Shown: positions 15,537-24,924, counted from the stretch's first letter. The stretch: DNA of 64,000 nt from Bacteroidales bacterium (GCA_900766825.1 CAAFWU010000070.1:28638-92637), one strand, 5' to 3'. The notes: a model not told the origin generated them from the sequence alone. Numbers and translations are program-made.

Positions 15537-18278
15537 ATGACTGCATTGCAGTTTGCTGCGTTGTCTAAACTGCTGGGCATTGCCTTTTTGATTTTGGGCT
15601 TACTCTCTTTACTTACGGTTCCAGCTTTTTCCACTCCACACTCCAACTTAAATCCCACTTTTTCGGCTACATACACAGAAAATCCTGAGTCCTTTGGGGC
15701 TGAGGATGGGAATGATTTGTTGGCTCAGAGCATTGTGCTGAGCAAACGATTTACGGGGAGCCGAGACTCGCTGCTAAGCATTGTTAGAGAGCAGACCAAC
15801 ATGGTGGTTGCTTACTCGTCGCGCATAATACAGCGGAGCGATGTATCGATGAGTGCGGGTCAGCATACCGTGGGCGAGTGCCTAAGAGTTGCCTTTAGCC
15901 GATTCGATGTGGAGTTTGTGCAGTCGGCCAACAAAATTGTGGTGACGCCCAAGAGCAATGAGTTCGGTCACATAAGCGGATTCTGCCGAGACGCCCAGAC
16001 CCACGAACCCCTTATTGGAGCCCACGTTGTGGACACCACACTCCACAGGGCCGCAGTGACCAATGAATATGGCTTCTTCAGTTTGGCGCTGCCCACTGGT
16101 AGGGCAGTGCTGCGCCTATCGTATGTTGGCTATCAGCCCAGAGTTATGATGGTTAACTTTGGTGCCGACACCACACTAAATGTGGGGCTTCAGCCGAATT
16201 TGCTATTGGAGGCCGTGGAGGTTAAAGCCACAGACGAGGTGCTGAACGAGGTTGCGAGCGGGAGCTACACCGAGCTACCGATGGATCAGGTGCGAGCCCT
16301 GCCTACATTGCTGGGCGAAGCCGACCTGACCAGAGCCTTGCAGCAGACCCCAGGTGTGCAAACAGCCAACGAGGGCTATGGCGGAATGAACGTGCGCGGT
16401 GGCAGTCAGGACCAAAACATGGTGTATCTGGACGACGCCCCACTCTACAATGCGAACCATATGCTGGGCTTCTTCTCGGTCTTCAACAGCGACGCCGTGT
16501 CGGCAGGCCGTCTGATAAAGAGTGGATTTCCAGCCCGTTACGGAGGACGTATGGCCAGCGTGCTGGACATACGGACCATAGACGGCAACCGCGACCATTT
16601 TGAGGGTAGCGCCAACGTGGGCATACTGGCCTCGAGCGTGATGATGCAGGGTCCATTGGGGAAACGCAAGTTAGCCGACGAGAACGGACAAGGGCGGGGC
16701 GCTGTGGTGGTGTCGGCCCGACGGACATACTTCGACCTCTACTCGAACTTGATGCAACAGGACGAGGAGGATCGCTATTCTTACCTCTTCTACGACTTTC
16801 ACACCAAGGCCAACTGGGATCTGAATAGGGGTTCGCACCTCTACTTCACGGCCTTCTACAGCAAGGATAAGTTGACCAATTACAGCAACTTGGACGACAT
16901 AGAGATAGACTACGGCACCGAGGTGCGGCGCGTTACAGACAGCGACCGAAACAGGATATCGTGGGGGACATTTCTGACATCGCTCCGATGGAACAAGATG
17001 ATGGGGCAGCACACATTTGTGAACAGCACGGTGTGGTTCAGTCGCTACAACTTCAAGAACACGGCCACCATGCGTACGGAGAGCAATGGCCCCATGAACC
17101 TGACTCAAGAGGTGAGCAACGAATATGGCAACGGCATCTTCGACACGGGAGCCCGAGTGGACCTGCACACATCGCCCTCGAAGTCGGCACTGGCACAGGT
17201 TCGCACGGGTGTGCTCTATGGGTTCCGCTGCTATCAGCCCCTGTTATCGCTGGTGAAGCCCGAAGCAATGGACACCAACACATACCAGCAGCTTACGCGT
17301 CGTGTGGAGCTTAACCGCCATGAGTGGCACGGCTATGTGGAGGGTAGGCTACGTTTTGGTCCCGTGCTATCCACGGTGGGTCTGCACTTGTCGGTCTACG
17401 GGCGCCATGGGCTGAAGCCCGACATATGGCCCGAACCCCGTGTGCTGTTGGCATGGCGCCCCGTGCGAGCCCTGACCATCAAAAGTTCCTATTCGCTAAC
17501 GTCGCAGCCCGTGTACTTGATGCGTATGCTATCGGTGGCCTCTCCTGCCGACATGTGGCTACCCATACCATCGGACATGAGGGCTCAGTTGACAAACCAA
17601 TGGACCGCCGAGGTAAAATGGCGAATTGTGCCTGGGCTGACGTTTGACGTAGAGGCCTACATAAAGGAGACGCCGCAACAGGTGACGTACAAAACCATGT
17701 CGGTCTACGAGATCATAAGCACCGACGACTGGAACAGCCTCTGCACCTCGGGTCGAGGGCGAGCCAAGGGCTTGGAGATGTTTCTGCATAAGAAAAATGG
17801 GAAACTAACGGGATGGTTGGGCTACTCGCTTAGTGAGTCTCGGAATAGGTTTGGGGATGTTAATAATGGTGAATGGTTTCCCTCTGACAACGACAGAAAG
17901 CAAACTTTTCAGATATTTGCAACGTATAAAGTGTCAAAAAGAGTTGATGTATCGGCATCGTGGAACTATGGTTCGGGGGCACCACTTACATTGCCCGACC
18001 AGAGGTACACATTGCCAGGAACTGGGGGCTCGTTTGCTGTGCCAGCACAACGAAACGCTCTGAGGATGCCTAACACCCACCAACTGAACTTGGGCATGGA
18101 CATCCGCTACGGACAAGAGCGCAGGGGTTCGGTGCTGAGTTTTGGTATCTACAACGTCTACGGCAAAAAGAATCCGCTCTTTGTCTACTGGAAATCGAAT
18201 GGCACCAGCTACGACCTAAAGCAGTTTACCTTGGTGGCGTTCCCTTGGCCATACGTCAAGTACTCCATACACTTCTGA
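15537..18278 (+). CDS. TonB-dependent receptor with STN and carboxypeptidase-like domains
   Basis: A 913-residue outer-membrane receptor from the ATG at 15537, chosen because it gives a good signal peptide (MTALQFAALSKLLGIAFLIL) and lies after the terminator-like hairpin; the open frame reaches 15453. After the signal comes an STN (secretin/TonB short N-terminal) domain (SLLSIVREQTNMVVAYSSRII to KIVVTPK), a CarboxypepD_reg-like beta domain (GFCRDAQTHEPLIGAHV), the plug (LPMDQVRALPTLLGEADLTRAL, NVRGGSQDQNMVYLDD) and a barrel ending in Phe. STN receptors signal to FecR, which is the gene just upstream. The DUF4249 lipoprotein downstream is a usual partner. The ligand is not known. Confidence 0.92.
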   Translation: MTALQFAALSKLLGIAFLILGLLSLLTVPAFSTPHSNLNPTFSATYTENPESFGAEDGNDLLAQSIVLSKRFTGSRDSLLSIVREQTNMVVAYSSRIIQRSDVSMSAGQHTVGECLRVAFSRFDVEFVQSANKIVVTPKSNEFGHISGFCRDAQTHEPLIGAHVVDTTLHRAAVTNEYGFFSLALPTGRAVLRLSYVGYQPRVMMVNFGADTTLNVGLQPNLLLEAVEVKATDEVLNEVASGSYTELPMDQVRALPTLLGEADLTRALQQTPGVQTANEGYGGMNVRGGSQDQNMVYLDDAPLYNANHMLGFFSVFNSDAVSAGRLIKSGFPARYGGRMASVLDIRTIDGNRDHFEGSANVGILASSVMMQGPLGKRKLADENGQGRGAVVVSARRTYFDLYSNLMQQDEEDRYSYLFYDFHTKANWDLNRGSHLYFTAFYSKDKLTNYSNLDDIEIDYGTEVRRVTDSDRNRISWGTFLTSLRWNKMMGQHTFVNSTVWFSRYNFKNTATMRTESNGPMNLTQEVSNEYGNGIFDTGARVDLHTSPSKSALAQVRTGVLYGFRCYQPLLSLVKPEAMDTNTYQQLTRRVELNRHEWHGYVEGRLRFGPVLSTVGLHLSVYGRHGLKPDIWPEPRVLLAWRPVRALTIKSSYSLTSQPVYLMRMLSVASPADMWLPIPSDMRAQLTNQWTAEVKWRIVPGLTFDVEAYIKETPQQVTYKTMSVYEIISTDDWNSLCTSGRGRAKGLEMFLHKKNGKLTGWLGYSLSESRNRFGDVNNGEWFPSDNDRKQTFQIFATYKVSKRVDVSASWNYGSGAPLTLPDQRYTLPGTGGSFAVPAQRNALRMPNTHQLNLGMDIRYGQERRGSVLSFGIYNVYGKKNPLFVYWKSNGTSYDLKQFTLVAFPWPYVKYSIHF

Positions 18279-18320
18279 AACACACCGACTTACATACACA
18301 TTTTATCTCTCTTTTCAACC

Positions 18321-18413
18321 ATGGATAACATCATCGATATGGTTCGCATTGTTGTTGCAGCCATTGTTTTGTTCATAACCACCATAATCAACACGGTGGT
18401 ATCAATGCTCTAA
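18321..18413 (+). CDS. 30-residue putative membrane peptide
   Basis: ATG at 18321 opens a 30-codon frame ending TAA at 18411-18413. The product is one hydrophobic helix: an MDNIIDMVRI start followed by about 20 Val/Ile/Ala/Thr-rich residues (VVAAIVLFITTIIN and on). It lies alone in the 167-base gap between the TonB receptor and the DUF4249 gene on the same strand. Being below usual gene-finder limits it would be missed; whether it is translated is unknown. Confidence 0.4.
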   Translation: MDNIIDMVRIVVAAIVLFITTIINTVVSML

Positions 18414-18445
18414 AGCACAACGTCTTAGAAAATATTCCGCACAAA

Positions 18446-19447
18446 TTGAACTGCACACACAACATCGTGAGCTTGAGGTTTGGCAACAAAGGAGGCAAGG
18501 GTTGGCTTAGGGTCATGACTGCCACATGGGTTGCGCTGTGCATGCAAATGGGTGTTGCGGGGTGCGAAGAGGATGCTGTGGGCATAGACCTAAACAGCAC
18601 AAGCCGTGCGGTGGTGCTGAGCAGCGTGGTGCAGGCCAACCACCCCATTGATGTCTATGTGGCTAGTTCGGTAAGCTACAACGACACAGCGAGCGCCGCA
18701 CCAATAAATGGCACGGTGATCACATTGCACATCTCGGGTCATCAGCCGCTGAGTCAGACACTGGACAACGACCAGACGACTGCTACCTTTGCCTCGTGCA
18801 ACGCACAATCGGGCGACACAATATGGCTTACTGTGGCCACGCCCTCCAACACATTGCAGACAACACAATCCTCCATTCTTGCAGCCGAAACGGTGGTGCC
18901 AAGCATAACTGAGATTTTGGCGGTGGACACCACAACAATTTCCTCTCAGAACAGATTGGACATGTCGCTGAGCTTGAGCGACGACCCAGAGACCACGGAC
19001 TTCTACCAAATAGAGGTTCGCCGACGCATTTTTGCCAATGGCGTGGCCACAGACTCGTTGGTTAAGTGCGAGTACACCAGCATCTACTTTAACCTAACGA
19101 GTTTAAACCTCTCGAGCGACGACAACTATATTGGTCTCTTCGACGACGAACTGATAAGTGGTAAGGCTACGTTGCGGTTTCGCGCACCATGGTCCAGCCT
19201 ACGAGTGGGCACCGACACACTAACGGCCGACAGCACAGCCGTGGTGGTCCGACTACTCCACCATAGCGAGGACTATTTTACTTTTCTGCAGTCGCTTATA
19301 GAGGCACGGGAGTTTATGCAGGTGCCCATCTTAGGGTCCACACCTTTGCACTCCAACGTTATTGGCGGCTATGGCATATTGGGCAGTTCGGCTTTTGACG
19401 AGCAAGAGTTTATGGTTTGGAGAAGGGAAGAAACAGAAGGAAACTGA
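18446..19447 (+). CDS. DUF4249 family lipoprotein
   Basis: Up to 333 residues; the start is uncertain (TTG 18446, GTG 18467 or ATG 18515). The upstream starts give a Lys/Arg-containing front before the hydrophobic segment VMTATWVALCMQMGVAGC, whose last four residues are a lipobox. The mature part is beta-rich with the DUF4249 pattern: VVLSSVVQANHPIDVYVASS, an Ig-like domain through LDMSLSLSDDPETTDFYQIEV, and a C-terminal domain. DUF4249 lipoproteins are usually encoded after STN-type TonB receptors and are presumed surface partners of them. It ends 18 bases before the trxB start, so these two may be co-transcribed. Confidence 0.83.
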   Translation: MNCTHNIVSLRFGNKGGKGWLRVMTATWVALCMQMGVAGCEEDAVGIDLNSTSRAVVLSSVVQANHPIDVYVASSVSYNDTASAAPINGTVITLHISGHQPLSQTLDNDQTTATFASCNAQSGDTIWLTVATPSNTLQTTQSSILAAETVVPSITEILAVDTTTISSQNRLDMSLSLSDDPETTDFYQIEVRRRIFANGVATDSLVKCEYTSIYFNLTSLNLSSDDNYIGLFDDELISGKATLRFRAPWSSLRVGTDTLTADSTAVVVRLLHHSEDYFTFLQSLIEAREFMQVPILGSTPLHSNVIGGYGILGSSAFDEQEFMVWRREETEGN

Positions 19448-19464
19448 TAAAAAAAACGACCAAG

Positions 19465-20388
19465 ATGGAACATATACGACTACTGATAATTGGCTCGGGC
19501 CCAGCAGGTTACACTGCAGCCATATATGCTGCGCGAGCCAACAACAAGCCTGTGATTATAGAGGGCATGCAACCAGGAGGCCAACTGACTCAGACCACGT
19601 TGGTAGAGAACTACCCAGGGTTTCCCGAAGGGCGCATGGGTCTGGATCTGGTAACTGACATGCGCACACAGGCCGAGCGTTTGGGCACCGAGATTCGCTT
19701 TGGCACAGTGGTGAACACCGACTTTGCGGCAAGGCCCATGGTGGTTAGTTTGGACGATGGCACACAGCTCTCGGCCGACTGTGTGATAATTGCCACTGGT
19801 GCATCGGCCCGCTATTTGGGTTTGTCAGCCGAGGAGAAGTATGCGGGAGCGGGCGTGTCGGCTTGCGCCACCTGCGATGGATTTTTCTACAGAGGCAAAG
19901 AGGTGGCCGTGGTTGGCGGTGGCGACACAGCAGCCGAGGAGGCTCTATACCTTGCGGGGTTGGCCAAGAAGGTCTACATGATTGTTCGACGAGACGTGCT
20001 GCGAGCCCAAGCAGCTATGCAACAGAGGGTTATGGAGAATCCCAAGATAGAGGTGCTCTATAACCGCCAAACGGTGGACCTAACTGGCGAGGGGCGTGTG
20101 GAGCATGCCGTGCTGCGCAACAGCCAAACGGGTGAGACAGAGACCATTGACATTCAGGGCTTCTTCTTGGCCATAGGTCACAAGCCCAACACCGAGGCCT
20201 TCCCTCAGATTGAGACCGACGCTCAGGGCTACATACGCGTTGAGGCCCCATTCCAGCGAACCAACATGCCAGGTGTATTTGCCTGTGGCGATGTCTGCGA
20301 CCCTAACTACCGTCAGGCCATAACAGCTGCAGCCTCGGGTTGCCGGGCCGCCATGGATGCCGAAAAGTATCTGATTTCCAAGAATTAA
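19465..20388 (+). CDS. trxB: thioredoxin-disulfide reductase
   Basis: A 307-residue FAD flavoprotein that reduces thioredoxin with NADPH in the cytosol. Seen: FAD-binding GSGPAG (10-15), redox-active CATC (134-137) in SACATCDGF, NADPH-binding GGGDTA (151-156), and the late FAD motif FACGDVCD. The start at ATG 19465 (MEHIRLLIIGSGPAG) fits the family; the frame continues upstream into the DUF4249 gene. A strong terminator follows. Confidence 0.97.
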   Translation: MEHIRLLIIGSGPAGYTAAIYAARANNKPVIIEGMQPGGQLTQTTLVENYPGFPEGRMGLDLVTDMRTQAERLGTEIRFGTVVNTDFAARPMVVSLDDGTQLSADCVIIATGASARYLGLSAEEKYAGAGVSACATCDGFFYRGKEVAVVGGGDTAAEEALYLAGLAKKVYMIVRRDVLRAQAAMQQRVMENPKIEVLYNRQTVDLTGEGRVEHAVLRNSQTGETETIDIQGFFLAIGHKPNTEAFPQIETDAQGYIRVEAPFQRTNMPGVFACGDVCDPNYRQAITAAASGCRAAMDAEKYLISKN

Positions 20389-20415
20389 GAGACACTCATA
20401 CAGAAACAAAACGAA

Positions 20416-20456
20416 GCCCGATGCACAATGGATGACGTGCATCGGGCTTTGTGTTT
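20416..20456 (+). terminator. bidirectional terminator between trxB and nspC
   Basis: Perfect 11-bp stem GCCCGATGCAC / GTGCATCGGGC (20416-20426 and 20437-20447), followed on the plus strand by TTTGTGTTT and on the minus strand by TTCGTTTTGTTT. It lies between the convergent trxB and nspC stops. Confidence 0.9.
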
Positions 20457-20495
20457 ATGGTTCAGAATGAAGTGATGGAGCCACAGAACATTCCC

Positions 20496-21683
20496 CTACC
20501 CCATTCGGCTGCGATAGTCGTCGTAGGTGAAAGTGCGAACCACCCTAAGACCACCGTGGCTGGGGTCGTAGATGGCAATGGAGGGGTGCGTTACACCATT
20601 GAACATGGTGGTTTTCACTGTGGTATAGTGAATCATATCCTCAAGAATTATGTTGTCGCCCACATGGAGGGGTTGGTCGAAGGACCAAGAGCCGACGTAG
20701 TCGCCCGAGAGGCAGGAGTTGCCACCCATACGATATGTTGGCAGTCCCTCGACAGGGTCGTGGTGAGCTCCGCGGATGGCGGGTTTATAGGGCATCTCGA
20801 GACAGTCTGGCATGTGGCATGCAAAGGAGACATTGAGCATGGCTGTTTGTATGCCAGCGTTTTCCACAATATCCTGAACAGTGGCGAGGAGGAAACCCGT
20901 TTGCCAAGCAAAAGCCGAGCCTGGTTCCAAGATTACGCAAAGGTGAGGATGGCGGCTGCGGAAGGCCTTGATGGTGTCAATGAGCAACTCGCGGTCGTAG
21001 CCCTTACGGGTCATGAGGTGACCGCCACCCATGTTTACCCACTTTATTTTCTTGAGCCAATGACCGAAGCGGGTCTCAAAGGCATCGAGAAGGCGAACAA
21101 GATCGTCGGCACCGCTCTCGCAGAGGGCATGAAAATGAAGACCCTCGACGATGGAGGGGAGCTCGTGGGGCAGCTGTGAACTGACAATGCCGAGGCGTGA
21201 GCCTGGAACACAAGGGTTATAGAGGTCGGTCTCGACCTGCGCGAACTCGGGATTGACACGCAAACCAACGCTGACGGGATGGTCGGCATTGAGGACGTTG
21301 GGAGTAAAGCGCTCGAGTTGCTGGAGGGAGTTGAAGGTGATGTGGGTGCTGCAGGCCAGAATTTGGTCGATCTCGCTTGGGGCGTAGACGGGGGCATAGG
21401 TGTAGGCCAAACTGCCCAGTTCCTCGGCGGCCAAGCGGGCTTCGGAGAGCGAGCTGGCGGTGGCTTCGGTGAACATCTCACGAACAATGGGGAAGGCATC
21501 CCAGAGGGCAAAGGCCTTGAAAGCCAGAATGATCTTGGCACCACTGCGTTGCTGAACATCGCGAATGAGGCGCATATTGCTGCGGAGTCGTTCGGCCTCC
21601 AGAACGTAGCATGGCGATGGGATTTGACGCATGACGTCGTTGGGGATGGGGGCAATTGGGGTCTCTGTGCTGTTGTTGCTCAT
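20496..21683 (-). CDS. nspC: carboxynorspermidine decarboxylase
   Basis: A 395-residue PLP enzyme of the alanine racemase-like fold III group. It decarboxylates carboxynorspermidine or carboxyspermidine in the alternative polyamine route. The PLP Lys is expected to be Lys56 in AFKAFA; further family signs are GLRVNPEF, SRLGIV, GLHFHALCESGADDL, WVNMGGGH and EPGSAFAW. Length is typical. No carboxynorspermidine dehydrogenase gene is nearby. A TATTTTTG element lies upstream on the minus strand. Confidence 0.94.
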   Translation of the reverse strand: MSNNSTETPIAPIPNDVMRQIPSPCYVLEAERLRSNMRLIRDVQQRSGAKIILAFKAFALWDAFPIVREMFTEATASSLSEARLAAEELGSLAYTYAPVYAPSEIDQILACSTHITFNSLQQLERFTPNVLNADHPVSVGLRVNPEFAQVETDLYNPCVPGSRLGIVSSQLPHELPSIVEGLHFHALCESGADDLVRLLDAFETRFGHWLKKIKWVNMGGGHLMTRKGYDRELLIDTIKAFRSRHPHLCVILEPGSAFAWQTGFLLATVQDIVENAGIQTAMLNVSFACHMPDCLEMPYKPAIRGAHHDPVEGLPTYRMGGNSCLSGDYVGSWSFDQPLHVGDNIILEDMIHYTTVKTTMFNGVTHPSIAIYDPSHGGLRVVRTFTYDDYRSRMG

Positions 21684-21749
21684 CTACTTGGGGTTATTAT
21701 TGGCTTGTGTGGGAGGGGTGCGACAAAGACACCACCTCTACTTTTGTAA

Positions 21750-21757
21750 CAAAAATA
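21750..21757 (-). promoter_or_regulatory. candidate -7 element for nspC
   Basis: On the minus strand reads TATTTTTG (TAnnTTTG), 66 bases upstream of the nspC start, in the divergent gap with the DUF3078 gene. A -33 element is not clear. Confidence 0.4.
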
Positions 21758-21775
21758 GTCAAAAAGGGAACACGA

Positions 21776-21783
21776 TATCTTTG
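21776..21783 (+). promoter_or_regulatory. candidate -7 element for the DUF3078 gene
   Basis: TATCTTTG is an exact TAnnTTTG match on the plus strand in the short divergent gap with nspC, back to back with the minus-strand element at 21750-21757. No TTG is found at the ideal spacing. Confidence 0.45.
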
Positions 21784-21897
21784 CATAATTAATACTAATG
21801 AGTGACAATGCATTGCACCGCAAAGAGAATGGAACTAAATTTGCATGAAAAATGGAACAATAACCAAGGCAACAACAGTTTTACACCCCACCATACA

Positions 21898-23292
21898 ATG
21901 GTCATGCACCTCTCTCTCATCGGCAAACGAATCCTGTTCTTATTAGTGGCTATGTCTCTGATGGCAAGCTACTTTGCACTTCCCTCACGGGCACAGAGTC
22001 TGAGGGTGACGCTGCGCCAACACCCAACGATTTCGGTAGCTATGACCGACAGCATAACGGCGGAGGGCGACACCATAATAGCCATGACAGAAGTTACCGA
22101 CACCACGGCATGGTTGCCACTCTTCAGCCCCGACAGCACGTCGCTTTACACTCTGCCAACAGCGAGTTTCATGATCAACTATAGGCCTGTGAATGACGAG
22201 ATTAAGTTCCAATCGCAGTACACCACCGAGGCTCGTCATGCCGAGGCTGCTTCTTGGCTTACACCCACAGCAAGGAGCCAAGCGTTTGGGGACCCCAACG
22301 GATTGTCTCCTATGGAGCGCGCACAGATGGAGTACATAATGGCTCACCCCGAGGCTGTTCACTACACATGGCAGGAGTTGCCAGACCCAAGCAAAGATAT
22401 TAGGGAGGGAAGGCTCATAAACACCGAGAAGCGTAACCACAGCATTATACAAGATATCTTTACCCCCGAGGCTAAGCCAGAGAACCGCGCCAGCTTGAGC
22501 CGTAAGCCAGAGGAAGTGCCAAGCCCATGGACCTTCTCGGGTCAGGAGAACCTGCAGTTTTCGCAGCTTCTGGTGAGCAACTGGATCAAGGGTGGCGAGA
22601 ACTCGGTGTCGCTGTTGCACGACCTTCGCATCAAGGCCAACTACGCCAAGGGGCGCACAACATGGGAGAATTCGCTGATCAACAAGATTGGTTTCACATA
22701 CACTCAGGCACTGAAGACACGCGTGTCGGACGATGCTTTGGACTTGAGCAGCAAGTATGGTTTCAACGCGGTGAACAAGTGGTACTACTCTTTCCTCTAT
22801 ACATTTAAGACTCAGCTGTTTCGCAACTACTCGAGCAGCGACACCAAGAAGGAGAAGCCGCTGTCGAAGTTTATGTCGCCAGCCTATATGCAGTTGATTG
22901 TGGGTATGGATTATAAGCGAGACAATCTGTCACTTCTGCTTTCGCCCTACACAGGCATTGTGACTGTGGTGGCCGACACAGCGATGGTGGACCAGACGAA
23001 ATACGGCATTGAGGAGGGTCGTAAGTCGAACTTTATCAATGGTTTCTCAATTACGTTCAACTGGAAGAAGAATATTGTGTATGGCATAGACTACACCACC
23101 CGTTTGGAGATGTTCTATGAGTACTTTCGCAAAGATGGCGACAAGCGTTTCGATTGGGAGAATGTGATCGACGTTCAGATAAATCGTTTTCTGTCGACAC
23201 GTCTGCTGCTGGAGCTGAGGTATTTTGACAACGAGAGTAACCGTTTTCAGGTTAAAGAACATCACTCTATATCATTCCGATATACTTTCTGA
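21898..23292 (+). CDS. DUF3078 family outer-membrane protein
   Basis: The frame opens at 21802; the start is taken at 21898 because the next residues (HLSLIGKRILFLLVAMSLMA, ending near SRAQS) form a signal peptide, giving 464 residues. The C-terminal 280 residues match DUF3078: WTFSGQENLQFSQLLVSNWIKGGENSVS, then paired amphipathic strands and a final FRYTF with terminal Phe, as in outer-membrane beta barrels. A long linker domain precedes it (about 30-180). The family is conserved in Bacteroidetes and its role is unknown. It is divergent from nspC. Confidence 0.85.
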   Translation: MVMHLSLIGKRILFLLVAMSLMASYFALPSRAQSLRVTLRQHPTISVAMTDSITAEGDTIIAMTEVTDTTAWLPLFSPDSTSLYTLPTASFMINYRPVNDEIKFQSQYTTEARHAEAASWLTPTARSQAFGDPNGLSPMERAQMEYIMAHPEAVHYTWQELPDPSKDIREGRLINTEKRNHSIIQDIFTPEAKPENRASLSRKPEEVPSPWTFSGQENLQFSQLLVSNWIKGGENSVSLLHDLRIKANYAKGRTTWENSLINKIGFTYTQALKTRVSDDALDLSSKYGFNAVNKWYYSFLYTFKTQLFRNYSSSDTKKEKPLSKFMSPAYMQLIVGMDYKRDNLSLLLSPYTGIVTVVADTAMVDQTKYGIEEGRKSNFINGFSITFNWKKNIVYGIDYTTRLEMFYEYFRKDGDKRFDWENVIDVQINRFLSTRLLLELRYFDNESNRFQVKEHHSISFRYTF

Positions 23293-23377
23293 CGGGGTGG
23301 CGATCATGGGGATTGAGGAGCGAAAATTGATGATATCTGGATTTTAAGGTATTGAATTGGGGGGGAATTTATGCGGA

Positions 23378-24724
23378 TTATACAGAGGGTATGGAGATAT
23401 CTTTACCTTTAAAGATGTTTGCTATTGCATATAGAGGATAAACTTTGATATCGTTGTACTGACAGAAGTTTTCTAACGAAGTGCGAATTCCCCATGGGAT
23501 GTTTTTTTGTTGCAAAAAGACCCTCATGCTTTGCATAGAACCCGATGTGCCAGCCTTAACCTCTATAGGATGTATTTCGCCGCCTATCTGTACAACATAA
23601 TCTACCTCTGCGTTGCTACTGGTCTTTTCTTTATGCCAGCAGTATAGTTCGCGAGGCATAAAGCAAGAGGAAGATTTGACTAACTCTATGCCAACAAAGG
23701 CTTCTGCCACAGCACCTCGATTAACTACATTCATATCTGCATCTGGTCGTAGAAAATCGGTCAGATCTAAACCCAACATGCACTGAAGCATTCCAGTGTC
23801 CATCATTATCATACGCCTATATTTTTCGTTAATTTCCGCCCCAAGTGGGATGCCGTTGGCCGCTGTATGTGTCACAGGATAGACAAGACCTGCCATTATG
23901 AGAGTCTCTAGAGCTGTGCGAAGTTGCTCACTATTGCCATCGGTGTCCACCTTGCTATACACAAATTTGCCCAAGCCTTGCTCGGCCACGGAACGGAATA
24001 CGGCATCGATTCGCACTTGTGGTACTCGCTTGCGATATTTGGCAAAATCGTCGCGAAAAGACCTTATGAGTTCTACCAACAGACGCTGACATCTTAAGAT
24101 GTCGCCCCCCTTGCAATAGGCAGCAACCACGGCAGGCATACCTCCTATAACAAGAAACAGGCGCAACATCTTAACCGCTTGAAAGTGGAGCGGTTCGGGT
24201 AGAGGAGACAACGTGGTGGCTTGACTTATGGCCTCGGCTAACATATCTTGTCCTGTTGCCCACAGAAATTCCTCGTAGGAGAATGGGTACATAAAGAGAC
24301 TGCTAATGCGTCCTACACCAAATGAGGGTAGAGACTCAAAGGCAAACTCAAGAAGCGAGCCTGCAGCAATAAGGTGCTGCTGCGGATAACGCTCGTAGAA
24401 ATACCTCAGTCGATTGATGGCATCGGGACAAGCTTGTATCTCGTCGAAAAACAACAGTGTGCGCCCAGGTTGCACAGGCGTGTTCATTATCACTCCCAAC
24501 ATTTGGCAAATCTCTTGCGGAGAATACCTACCGTTGAAAAGGTAATGCAGGTCTTTGCGTTCGTTGAGATCGACCTCAACATAGTGCTCAAACGACTCGG
24601 CGAGATGCCTAACCGCTGTAGTTTTGCCAACCTGTCTGGCACCGCGCAAGAGTAGCGGCTTACGTTCTTCTTCCGCCTTCCACTCCGACAAGAATGCGTC
24701 TATTTTTCGCCTAAAATACGCCAT
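23378..24724 (-). CDS. AAA_14 / DUF4143 ATPase
   Basis: A 448-residue protein with an AAA_14 domain at the N-terminus (P-loop GARQVGKTT, 28-36; Walker B TLLFFDEIQ, 89-97) and a DUF4143 domain at the C-terminus (LYCWHKEKTSSNAEVDYVV...EVKAGTSG), whose Asp and Glu-Val-Lys resemble a PD-(D/E)XK-like core. These ATPases occur in many copies in Bacteroidetes and archaea and have no agreed function. The gene is alone on the minus strand and is preceded by 33-bp tandem repeats at 24769-24856. Confidence 0.9.
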   Translation of the reverse strand: MAYFRRKIDAFLSEWKAEEERKPLLLRGARQVGKTTAVRHLAESFEHYVEVDLNERKDLHYLFNGRYSPQEICQMLGVIMNTPVQPGRTLLFFDEIQACPDAINRLRYFYERYPQQHLIAAGSLLEFAFESLPSFGVGRISSLFMYPFSYEEFLWATGQDMLAEAISQATTLSPLPEPLHFQAVKMLRLFLVIGGMPAVVAAYCKGGDILRCQRLLVELIRSFRDDFAKYRKRVPQVRIDAVFRSVAEQGLGKFVYSKVDTDGNSEQLRTALETLIMAGLVYPVTHTAANGIPLGAEINEKYRRMIMMDTGMLQCMLGLDLTDFLRPDADMNVVNRGAVAEAFVGIELVKSSSCFMPRELYCWHKEKTSSNAEVDYVVQIGGEIHPIEVKAGTSGSMQSMRVFLQQKNIPWGIRTSLENFCQYNDIKVYPLYAIANIFKGKDISIPSV

Positions 24725-24768
24725 TAATGCATCTTATTGATTTAGTGAGATAAAGATAGTCATTTATC

Positions 24769-24856
24769 ATAAAATTGGCACCAAGTTTAAGAGCTAACCT
24801 TACAAAATTGACACCAAGTTCAAGGGCTAACCTTATAAAATTGACACCGAGTTAGG
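24769..24856. repeat. 33-bp tandem repeat, about 2.7 copies
   Basis: Units start at 24769, 24802 and 24835. Copies 1 and 2 are 33 bases each and differ at a handful of positions; copy 3 is cut after about 22 bases. The shared core is AAAATTGACACCAAGTT followed by CAAGGGCTAACCTTA. The array lies 45 bases upstream of the AAA_14/DUF4143 gene start, where its promoter should be. Confidence 0.85.
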
Positions 24857-24884
24857 ATTGAAGAGTCTGCGAAGGAACACAATA

Positions 24885-24924
24885 GCGCGCGGAGGAGTGT
24901 TGATTAACTCACTCCTCCGCGCGC
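24885..24924 (-). terminator. strong hairpin after the endonuclease/phosphatase lipoprotein gene
   Basis: Perfect 15-bp GC-rich stem: GCGCGCGGAGGAGTG (24885-24899) and CACTCCTCCGCGCGC (24910-24924). On the minus strand it is followed by TATTGTGTT. It lies 25 bases past the stop of the gene at 24949. Confidence 0.8.

Noticed and set aside
24769..24856. Tandem repeats considered as a CRISPR array
   Set aside because: The units touch each other with no spacers and there are only 2.7 copies, so it is a plain tandem repeat.
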